DNA from: Notospermus geniculatus
Taxonomy: Eukaryota > Nemertea > Pilidiophora > Heteronemertea > Lineidae
Assembly (NCBI GenBank): GCA_002633025.1
Contig: NMRB01000832.1
Span: 136,490 to 200,489 of the forward strand
Length of the DNA stretch: 64,000 nt
Direction: 5' to 3'
Shown: in pieces, positions 1-10,400 of the stretch
How the letters are laid out: each line of letters starts with the position of its first letter
How positions within the stretch are numbered: position 1 is the stretch's first letter
Made by a program: the position numbers and the translations under genes
The notes under the pieces: generated by a model
The model's database searches: none
What the model saw: only the letters and a program-made list of their open reading frames with translations
What the model was told of the DNA's origin: nothing

Positions 1-376
1 AAAAAAAATACAACGAGCAGTGAAAAAGAGACTGAAATAATGCTTGAGCCAAGTTCTAGTGAATCACCCTCGATATTGTTGAATTAACCTCGACGGCAAG
101 GAAGCGACCGTTATAATCACCCTCGACGCCCGTGTGAAAAACCCTCGACTTCATCGATATTTTCAAAGGCAAATTACGCGGCTCATAGGCAATTTGCAGA
201 GAAAAGACAAGTACAGACGTGTGTGTGACAATTTTCTCTACAAACCTGCTGAAAATGAAGCCGTGAATTACACACTACTGGTCACAGTGAGCAAAAATCC
301 TCACGAAGCGATTGGAAAAATGGCGGCCATACGCCGAGGGTAATTCTAATAACCCTCGACGGGTAGCCCACAGTGG
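1..376. other. unassigned DNA with repeated CCCTCGA motifs
   Basis: No gene is recognised. The motif CCTCGA recurs about five times (near 66, 88, 118, 141 and 353), often as AACCCTCGAC. This suggests the remnant of a degenerate repeat or of element termini, but no clear inverted repeat or target duplication is visible. Confidence 0.3.
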
Positions 377-699
377 ATATACTGTTTTCGAAAACCAATC
401 TTCAGTGTACGTGCCGACCCTAAATCTTTTGTGTCCACTGCGGGTATTGTTCAGCTCTCACTGGTGCTTTGGTCACAAATGGCCGAACAGAGTTTACTCA
501 AAGTGCGCGAATAGTGCAAATCTACATAACAAAGAAGTAACTTGCCAGCGGTATGGAAATTTTCAAATTTCCCAAACAAGTTTTCTCTTTTGTGGACACA
601 TATATTTGAAAGATTTCTTTTGGATGTTATTGCCATATGTGCATTCTAGGGCAACACGATCGCCTTTTTTGGATAGTTGGTCGGGAATATGAAATATTT
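377..699 (+). repeat. interspersed repeat, inverted copy at 35197-35523
   Basis: About 320 bp from ATATACTGTTTTCGAAAACC to GGGAATATGAAATATTTG recurs in reverse complement at 35197-35523 with scattered differences and a few small indels. Short open frames on both strands are interrupted and unlike any family I know. It is a dispersed repeat of unknown class. Confidence 0.75.
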
Positions 700-704
700 G
701 GGTG

Positions 705-1860
705 TCTATAAAACGAAGACCGCAGACCAAAGACCCACTATAAAACGAAGACCCTATCAACTATAAAACGAAGACCCAACTATAAAACGAAGACCCTATC
801 AACTATAAAACGAAGACCCAACTATAAAATGAAGACCCCATCAACTATAAAACGAAGACCCTTTTTAAAATATTTTGTAATTAGCCCTTGGTAGGCCTAC
901 TCACCAGCTCACTGTCATGACTTGACTAGTGTGAAGCCGTAGCGGCGTCTAGGCCTCTTGCCTAGTTGTCAGAACGACGTTTTTAGGCTTATTTCCGTGG
1001 CTTTTTTAGAATAGGTTATTGGTGGGATTCTCTCTATTCATCACTACGTTGAGACTTACCTGGGCAGCTGATCTGAAACTCATTCAATGACTTTTGACAT
1101 CGGTTTAGCCTATGTAGGCCTACCACTACCAGCAGCCGGGTGTACAGTGGAACACACTCGCTCATCGCGGCTGTCATCACAGTCACACACGTGCGTGATA
1201 GGCTATAGGGACCGTCTCAAAACACACTGGCGAATACATGTATACATGTATGCTCAAGATATTCTACACTTCGCGTGTAAATGAAACTAAACTTCGCTTC
1301 AATTTTTTTACAAACATTTCACACAGGCATACCGGGTATTTTAAAGTGGGCATGTTTATTTACCAAACTCAAGAAAGGCACGTGTCTTCATGAGCGCTGG
1401 TCAAGTTCAGCAATCAGAGGCGGATCCAGTGCGCAGTGTCTTAAAATGCTCACGGAGCCATTGTTGAGAACCTTTTTTTAAAAAAATCAAGGGAAAAAAA
1501 TCAAGGGAGTCAAGGGATGTGACGTTCGCATTTCTGCCATCGTCAAGGATTAGCGTGATACCGGTACCGGTACCCCTGCCCTGGCCTAATGACATCCGCA
1601 CACCTTCTCGATCAGCTGCAAAATAGGCGGACTGCTGCATTATCGGGAAGGTGTGCCGACGGCATCAGGCGGCCGCAGAGGGCAGATTTGCCGGGTGCCA
1701 GAGCGTTCTCACAGCTGACCACATGGCCAGAGACAACTACAGGGTGCACCAATAAAAACAGCGCCTCAATTGTACTAACAGGAAGAATGGGTTTTGTGGA
1801 GGTCAGGTCTTCGTTTTATAGTTGATGGGGTCTTCGTTTTATAGTTGGGTCTTCGTTTTA
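705..1860. mobile_element. DNA element with tandem-array inverted termini
   Basis: The left end (about 705-865) is a short array of CTATAAAACGAAGACC units separated by CCATCAA or CAA. The right end (about 1808-1860) has the same unit in inverse orientation (GGTCTTCGTTTTATAGTT, three copies). Inverted ends around about 940 bp of apparently non-coding DNA fit a non-autonomous DNA transposon whose terminal repeats are internally tandem. No target duplication is obvious and the superfamily is not assigned. Confidence 0.6.
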
Positions 1861-2486
1861 ACCGATGAAGACAAGATTGTCCTCTGCTGCTGGCGGTAAC
1901 GGCTGAGACAGAACAGGTCACGGGACGTTTATCGTAGATTAGTTACAACTTTCGCCGCCTACACTGTTGGCGCTGACGTCGGCACCGTACAGTGCTGCCC
2001 TCTAATGCTAATTGCAACTTTGACATCTGACATTCTGATGATCTTTCATGTTTTTCTCCAAGGTGGTTTTTCTCCCTAATTTCAGAAAATCTTTTGGTTA
2101 TTTGTCGTAGATAATATGATATGAACTGAAATAGATGGAAAGTGGTCTGAATTATTTGGCGTAGGCCTATAACGTGTCTGACATGCAGGGTAAGTCAAGA
2201 ATCATCGCTAAGTAAATAAAAAGGCGGCTTGCTTGACCATGTTGACATCATCATACATGCATGCACACGCACCTGCAGTGCATGATGCAGGCCAGCCCTC
2301 CAAACTTGTCACCACCAGTGACAATGACATGACTGACGACATTAACACGGTCCTTTTCGATTGCAGCATTGTGCCCCCAGCCCTGCCAGCTATTAGCATT
2401 CTTCATGACAATCGACATCCATGTCCATGACAAGACAAAACAAAAATGTCAAAATGATGACAGGTCCTCCTCAGCTTCTCTCGTCG
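1861..2486. other. no recognised feature
   Basis: No exon, RNA gene or clear inverted repeat was recognised. The short open frames on both strands here lack family motifs. Confidence 0.4.
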
Positions 2487-4112
2487 CATCTTCGATAGGC
2501 CTAATTGAAGGCCGATCTGCTCACCACTGCATTACATCGCACATCACGCTTCGAGAAGGAAAAATAATTTCGAGAAAAATAAAAAAATAATTTCGAGAAG
2601 GAAAAATAATTTGCCTTTAGGCCTACCTGATTTTAGAACCTCTACTTACGGCAAAAAGAGTTTTTCTTATTATGGAACGAAGCTCTGGAATGACCTCCCA
2701 AACTGCGTCCGTGAGGCAAAAAATTTTAACGATTTTAAGAGACTTATCAGTGTATGGGATGGACATAAATGTAGATGTGCCATGTGCAAATTCCTCACCT
2801 AAAACGCTTGTCTTGAAACCTTAGTCAAAATTGTTCAAATTTTTATTTCTACCAAAATGATGGCTTCTTCTTTGTGCATGCTGTGTGGGTGCCCACAGCA
2901 GCATGCATGATGAAGTCCCTGTGGATGCAATAAGTCATCATTTTACATGTAATCATTAATTTTATGTATTTTAAAATCATTTTACTGTACCTCTGCTTTT
3001 GTTACTAATTATACTTTTGTTCGATATCGGTTAAAGAGCTTTTAGCTCATGTTTCACTGTAAATCCATACCGATGAAAATAAAGGTTATTTGATTTGATT
3101 TGATTTGATTTGATTTGAGAAATAGACCGGTCCGTGGCGTATCCGCTGCCTCTTGTCTTGAAGAGGAGGCCAATCAGAACCGGTGTTGTAAAATTTCCTC
3201 GTGGCACAAATAGTGGTAGCGGAAGACCTGATATAAAGTGCAATCTTATTGGTCGACCGGTAAAGTTGGCATCGCGCCAGGATTCGCCGCGGACCGGTCT
3301 ATTACTCGAAGGTAGTTACGGTAACCATATCGACCAGGCATAGCTTCTTTTACGATATGACATTGACGGCTATTGCCTGGTACGTTATGGTTTACCCATA
3401 TGCTGCCTGTGGTGCATAGTGTATTTCATATGTACTGAACAAAATCACCAATTATTGTCAAACCTGACTAAATTCGAATAATTAACTGTCATGAATCCTT
3501 TCATTTATCCTCATTTCTCATAGTGGTATTCCAAAAGACTGAAAAATTGGCACAAATTAGGAAAAAACTTTGATACAAAACTCCGTCGAAATGTCACCAA
3601 CACATGTAAACAAGTCGCGAACTCGTAGCTGTCACAAGACCCGAGGTCACGTGACTGGGCGTAGTCGCTGACACTGAATGAGAACGAGACTAACGTCACC
3701 AGCTGGTCACTGCGCAACTGCATTGCGCGAGACTCCCATCATGGCGTGTCACCGGCCTGTACATTTCGATTCGAGAAGCGGATTTTAAACTCGATTTGGG
3801 AAGTAAATAAGAACGGGATTTTACTAAATTCACTCGGATATGGTGTATCGACGATAGCTCAACAACACAGGAATACAATATTGTGGATTTTCATCCTGGT
3901 TTATGAATTAACAGTGCCCGCCCGGAATTCGGGGCGGATGTGCTCCACAGGGAATGTATTGGGCGAGCTGAGACTCTGTATGCGCGCTATGTAAAAGTCA
4001 GTTTGTAAAAGCAAAAGCGGAGCATACAGAGTCCCAGTTACTGAGACTAACTCGAAGGGTGATGTGCGATGTACATGTAGGTGAGCAGATCGCCCTTCGA
4101 TTATCGAAGATG
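2487..4112. mobile_element. hAT-like non-autonomous transposon with nested LINE
   Basis: The left terminus (CATCTTCGATA, then GAAGGCCGATCTGCTC) is the inverse of the right terminus ending CTTCGATTATCGAAGATG at 4112. The same termini bound the shorter relative at 28546-29272, which has a perfect 8-bp target duplication. Flanks here are CTCTCGTC and CTATCGTC, an imperfect 8-bp duplication. Subterminal sequence (GACCGG, AAAGTTGGC, GGTCGACC) is shared with the relative. A LINE 3' end interrupts the left part. The right terminus lies 283 bp upstream of the BORCS8 start codon. Confidence 0.7.
2611..3118 (+). pseudogene. 5'-truncated non-LTR retrotransposon (LINE) 3' end
   Basis: The frame 2611-2802 encodes 63 residues ending a reverse-transcriptase protein of the CR1/L2/jockey kind: RTSTYGKKSFSYYGTKLWN, then LPNCVREAKNFNDFK and a Cys-rich tail (CRCAMC). 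An untranslated region follows and ends in a TGATT-type tail at about 3090-3116, typical of L2/CR1-like LINE 3' ends. Everything upstream of the final RT residues is missing. It sits inside the hAT-like element, splitting a sequence (TTCGAG / AAATAGACC) that is continuous in the relative at about 28600-28616. Confidence 0.75.
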
Positions 4113-4395
4113 CTATCGTCGATGTCCTGCTGCTGTGCGGGCGAGTGTGGTTGTGCTGCTCTGCTGGCCGCGCCCTGTGCAGGGGTGGGGCGTTGGACCC
4201 GTCTTGTGGCCTGAAATGAAGAAGACTTGTACTGTTAAGACTAGGCCTCCGTCCCCACGTAATGTTGTAGCTAAAGCGACATGTAGGCCTAGGCACCTAG
4301 ACCTAGATGTAGATTCGTCATTATTCAACAGGCGATGATAACATGGCAAAATTTCTTTACCTTGTTTTTCTTTGCCTTTTGTTTAGTTATGAACT
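4113..4395 (+). promoter_or_regulatory. presumed BORCS8 5' flank / 5' UTR
   Basis: This GC-rich stretch lies between the transposon end and the candidate start codon. A pyrimidine tract ending TTTTGTTTAG at 4386 precedes ATG by 9 nt, so the coding exon may be a second exon joined to an upstream non-coding one. No TATA box or initiator is convincing. The promoter role is inferred from position only. Confidence 0.3.
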
Positions 4396-4480
4396 ATGGA
4401 TCGTTTTCTTTCACCACTCCCTCCACAGCCTACTTATGGTGCAAACACTAAGTCTGTAGAAAAATCAAATAAAGGAAAAG
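4396..4480 (+). CDS. BORCS8: BORCS8 exon 1 (candidate)
   Basis: It begins ATG GAT CGT and ends AAAG before GTGAGT, in phase 1, and joins the GT-starting exon at 6857 to make a Gly codon. It encodes 28 residues rich in Pro and Lys with no family match. The start could instead lie elsewhere. Confidence 0.5.
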
Positions 4481-7400
4481 GTGAGTTCAATGTGCTTGCC
4501 CTAAACCCAACCCCATCAGCCACCTTCTGTGAGGCCTACATGCCGTCAATAGTAGGCCTAGGCCTACTGGAGTGTTCACTATTGTTTGATGTTCATAAAC
4601 ACATTTACATATTCTGTTGCAGTATTTGTTTGGATGTTGCTTGTGAAGTTTCTCTTACATGATAGGTCTGGAGCTACAGCCACACTTGTCAAATGGTGTC
4701 AAAGCTGTATGGCAGCTGCTGAATACTTTCGGAGACCATCGACATGTGCATTTTTTTTTGATTTAACTATTTTTTCTCCATCTTTTTATAAGATTTTTAA
4801 AATCTGGTCATTTGAATGACACTTAAAACAAATGTGGCCTAGCTCTTATAATTGTGACCATTTCAGCCTATGCCAATCATGGTTACCTCGTATTGGCATG
4901 CCATGAGAGTCACACCGTCATCTATCATGTTTGTTCTCATAACCACCCTTTCATAAATTGCAGTGTGCTACTAACTACAAATTCGATAAAGTTACACAAG
5001 CTAAATCTGGACAATGTTCCATGATATAACAGCAGCAGTAGGTGAGTCGCATTGTAAGGCATATTGATGTTCAATGTTGTCTCTCTGCACTCTGCCTTTT
5101 CGTTACTCTTATTGTCAATTGTTTTATTTTCAATTCCTTTCATTTTGCACCAGTCTTCACATACATTTGACTTTGTAACTTCTTGTACCCGGTAATTGAA
5201 ATCATTCCAAGCAAGGAAGAAAAGGAACGAGCTGAATGTTCGGTATGCAAGATGGAGCCTAGTGTCCACAGGAGAGTTTTCTCACAGAAATTGGCTCTCA
5301 GTGGGATATTCAACATTGTTTCTTTCCTTATGGATTATGCTGAGACCAATGACATTTTACACAACTGATCATAGTTGAATTGCCCATAGAGAGCGAACTC
5401 TCGCAAGAAAACTCTCGAAGTGGATAGCCGTGTTTAGTAGATGCTCTTACTTCAGTCTTCTGTCCATAGCATGATTTTTGGGTTTTTTGATCCCTGCCAA
5501 CAATTTATTGGTGTTTTTTGATGTTCATTTGGTTATGAAACATGTACATGTATGACTATCTTACATTGATTTCATTGCTAGCTCTGACTCTCTTGTGCAC
5601 TCTAACTCAAATGCCCAGTTGTTCAGCCTTGGCTCAAGTCGGAATTACATCGATCCTGCTATAAGCGTGGCTCAAGTCACACTTATTTTTCAAAGCGCGT
5701 TGCACAGATTCGGCTTCAAACACAAGCCAAGCTTCAGCCTTTCTTATAATGAATATGGCAGTCGGGTGGATAGGTAGTGCAACAAACTCGGGATTGATTA
5801 AGCTGTTCTTATGACCAGACATAAGCGCGACTTGCGTGAACTCGAGTTTGAGGTACAAGCCAGGCTCAGGTGAGCCTGGGTTGAACAACCGGGCATACGT
5901 CTTTTTGGATAGCTAAGTACACACACATCATGTGTGTGTCACTAATAGTAATATTGCTCACAATGGAACCTCCCACAGTAACCCAATGGCACTGAGTGGA
6001 AATAATGTTCTGTTATTTGACACCATCAAAGAAATAGGAGCTGTCAGCGAGTTGACCACTAGGTGTCACTAGGGCCCAATTCAATGCATCTAGCGGACCC
6101 AGTCATTATCGATCGAGCAGCGATCATAATAGATTTCTTGTACATTTGGTCCGCTAAGACTGTGCTGCCATCTGTTAGCAATATGCGCAGCTGACTGCTC
6201 CTATTGAAGTCACTGCCACTGTTTCCTTCAGCAGGCCAAATCTGAAGTATCTTCCTTCGTTAAATATCGTGACATCAGCTGCTTGCTATTATGCTTTTGA
6301 ATTCACACATTTTGGTACAGTGATGGGATCTGGTTTCTCTTTAAGGCCTGTCTACACCATCAACATTTCCAAAACATTTCTAAAAACATTGAGTTGCAAC
6401 AAATCTGCAACACCCTTGTTTTGAGATTAATGCACATTTCTAAAAACATTGAGTTGCAACAAATCTGCAACACCCTTGTTTTGAGATTATTGCACAGTGT
6501 GGACAGTCTTGCAACAATTCAAGACATGTTTCCAAAATGTTTTAGAAGAATTCGCATGACATTTCTTCTGAAACATTTTCAAAACATGTTTTAAATTGTT
6601 GCAAGTCCATCCACACTGTGCAACAATCTCAAGACAAGGGCATTGCAGATTTGTTACAGCTCAATGTTTTTAGAAAAATGTTTTGGAAGTGTTTATGGTG
6701 TAGACAAGCCTTTAGGTGGATGGATTGGATGGCATTAACCGTCTTCTGTTTTTCAGTCAAAAAAGGTGTATGTGTCACCCTCATAAATTGTATTTCCATT
6801 CATTATTACGACAAGAGTGTTCTGGTACTTATGTATGTCTTCTTTTCTCTTTTTAGGTGCTCAGTTGTTCTCTGAAAATGCAAACCCTGAATTGGACCAC
6901 AGAGTGAAAAAAGGTGAGCCCATTCTCTCTGGATGTTCATCATAGAAAGAATTCTATGCACAGTAGAAACAGCAGCCTTAATACATGTAGCTACGCATTC
7001 TAGTGAGTTTCCCAATGAATTCGTGTAGAAGATACAATGTAAATGAGTATCTCAAAAATAAATGAAGAAATTCATGGCTGGTACGGTAGCCAAATTCACA
7101 AATCGTCGCCCAGATGGATTCTTGTCCAGGACAACTGCCTCCTTCATTCATGTCCCTTGTCCCTCATAATTATGTCCCCGGAATACCATATCAATCAACA
7201 CAATGCTATCTCGTTTTTCAGTCACTGAAAAGTTCTCCGAGAATCTTCACGTTGTTGCCAATGAACCATCATTGGCATTCTATCGAATACAAGAGCACGT
7301 GAGGAAGTCAATGCCACAGTTAGTTGAGCAAAGAGTAAGATTTTTGTTTCTTCTTCATTCCCACTTACTAACGTCACTCCTGTGTTTGGGTATTTGAGAC

Positions 7401-10400
7401 TGTGTTTGATCAAGCAAGAGGGCAAAAATCCATTCAGATTATAAAACACTGTGATACAACTTGTAGGTTATTTCATTTATGATGAATTTCATTTGTTCTC
7501 ATTCTCCAGCATGAAGTTGAGGAATTGCACCAAAAGGTTCAGGGCAGTTGTTTTGACATGGAATATGCTGCAGGGTAAGAAATTATTTACGTCGTGTGTT
7601 TTAAAAACTGCAGACAATATTGTAGAAGATACATGTAAATCGTATACCGGTAGTATCGTGTCTCATTAGTCCGTTTCTTGCGCTTTGCCGTCGAAAATTC
7701 TGAACCTGTTTGTTTAAACTGGTTCAGTATAAACAAAGTGCAATTTGGCGTTCCGCCAATCCTATGACCAAGCTCCAATAGAAAAAGTTCCCGCCACCGA
7801 TAGGGGGCGCTGCGGACATCGCGCATGCGCGCTGTCTACTTCCGGAACGCACCCCGGTAAACATCCTCTTTTTCGCTTGGTCCACCGTGGTGATAGGTTG
7901 GGCCCTTGTGCTCTGTCTGTCAGGTAGGTCCAAGCGTTGTTTTGTTAATCCTATGGCCGTTTTTTGAGCTCAGTGCTTCTTTCTAGAGGCTTGCTTGTGT
8001 TCTGCTTTTATTTTGCAGTGATTTTGGTTGAGTTTCGGGGTTCGTCGTGTACACCTGCACGCCGCTGTACATCGTTCTAGTGCATGTTACAGTGCTTGGT
8101 GAGGCGCACGTCAGCTATTAGCCACGTTTACGACGTGCCACGCGTTCCTCGATAGCAGCCTGCTGGTTTCAGGTAGGTTCTAGTTGGTCCATGGTCGTCT
8201 AGGACCCTGGCTGTCCTAGTGTTCTTTGGTTCAACTGGGGGTGACCCATTGACCTGGCATCTTTGGCATCTCCAACAGCCCATGAGTACTCGTTGATTAA
8301 TTTCACGGTGTATGTCTGGGACATTTTTTGACCCCTGCTGGTCGGGCGTTTACCCTTCCAACCTCGTGGGTCGGTCGTGCTATAGTCGGGTCCTCCACTT
8401 TCAGCACGATTTGGATGCTGACTGTACGTACCGGTATGTGTCTACGGTATTTTGGCATCTTTTATTTCTGTGGCTTTCAGAGTGCGTCAGTGCCTGCCTG
8501 ATCAGCCATCCCGCTTGCAGCGTGCCTCTCCGTCAATATTTGAGCTCGCTGGCTGTTCATCTGGTGACTTGCCTTGGCAACCCTGGACAATACTGTGGTA
8601 CAGTTCCTGCCTTGGGTATTACACCTGACCTATGGAGCCCAGTGCACGCGATGGAGGCTCGGCCAGGGTACATATCAGTCCACGCCCGGTGCCTAGATCC
8701 AGGTCGCGGTCGAAGTCTAGGTCGCGGAGACGACGTTCGTCTTCTCGGTCGGCTTCTTCCTCCCCCAGGCGGCATTCTCGGCGGGGCCATCACCCCAGAG
8801 GTCGGAGTCGTCGTTCGAGATATTCTTCTGAGTCATCAGATTCCGAGAGTGACGGTAGGGCTCGCAAGCGCCGCAGATCTTCCTCAGGAAGGGGGGATTC
8901 TGCTCGGCTATGGGAAGCTATCACATCTTTAACTAAATCGGTGGCTTCCCTTACCCGGGCAGGGTCTCTCCCCCAGGGTGTTCCGGGCCCTGCCCCTGCC
9001 CCTGCGCCAGCTCCGGCTCCTCCTCCACCCCCGACCGCTGCTCCTCTGGTTCGTGGGGTTTCCCCAGTTTCTCCTTCGGTGCCTTCGGGCGATGAGAGTC
9101 GGGAGGACATCGAAGATTCTCAGGATAAGGAGCTGGAGTTGACCTTTGCCTCCGTGATTGAGGTCATTCACTCACTTGTTCCGGATCTCTGTGAGCGCGC
9201 AGCTCCGGAACCGCCGATCCAGTCCACTTCTTCCAAGGTCGCCAGCCTTCAAGAGGGTGTTGTGAAGAAAGGGAGTACCTTTCCCCTGTCGGACCTAGTT
9301 ACTTCCGGCTTTAATCACATTCACGGACAGGTACTGGGGTCGGGCAGGTCTCTACCCATTCCTAAGCTGGAGGATTTGCCTGCGGGGGCTAATTCCTTAG
9401 TAAAGTTTCCTAAGAAAGATCTCCGGGACTACAAAGATCGGTTCTACGTTAGGGATGGTGACCCTCTCGCCGCCTGGGCCCCCTCGGTCGGCAAGCCCAT
9501 GGAGTCCTACACAGGGGTGTCTGGTAAGCAGGGCGCCGTCCCTACCAGCAAATTGTCAGATATGGAGTCGCTAATGCGGAAGTCTCTCTTGGCGACTTCT
9601 GCTATAGACGTGATACTAGCAGCTCTGCACAAACTTGATGAGTCTCCGCGGGGTGGCGAGTCGGACCTCTCTATTAGGCAATCCCTTTTCCGGTCGCTGC
9701 TGGTTGCTCTGAACCATTCGGCTCTTTTTCAGACGCGGGCTATTTCACTGTCTATGCTGGAGAGGAGGCGTGCTTATCTGGATAAGTGCTCTTTTCATAA
9801 GGTTCCTAAGGGGGTCCGGGAGTGGTTGCTTTGTCAGCCGGTTCTCTCTCACTCTAAGGCTCTTTTCGGAGATACGCTTCCTGAATTAGAGAAACAGGCT
9901 AGGGAACAGAGCCTGGTCAATGCTGCAGTTAGCAAGGCGGGCTTCTCTTCGGATAAGCAGCATGCCCCTTTCAAGATTCCCAGGCTGTCTGAGACCAAGC
10001 AGACGGGACGTCGGGGTCCTGGTCTTCCTGGTCCTTCCTTTCGTCAGCCCTCGGGCCCTGCAGGGTCCAGAGGTGGCCCGAGGAGGTCTCCCAGGTCCTC
10101 TTCTCAGTTTCAGCACAGGTCTAAGCCATCAGCGGCTGCAGGCTCTTCCCAGCAGCAGCAGCAGCAGCAACATTTCTGACAGTCCAGGGCTAGGCTTCCT
10201 TCCCCCCTTGTTGCCACACATCCCAGTGGGGGGGAGGCTAAAGCACTTCTTGCCAGAGTGGGAGCGCATCACTTCAGATCCTTGGGTTCTCCGAACGGTT
10301 TCAGAAGGTCTTTCCCTAAAATTCATTTCAAGACCAAGACTGTCGGACCTTCCTATCCCGGTATGTCTGCCAAGAGATCCACGGAAGAGACAATTCCTTT

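Noticed and set aside
705-865. CRISPR-like array
   Set aside because: Units are short, contiguous and not separated by unique spacers; eukaryotic transposon termini explain them.
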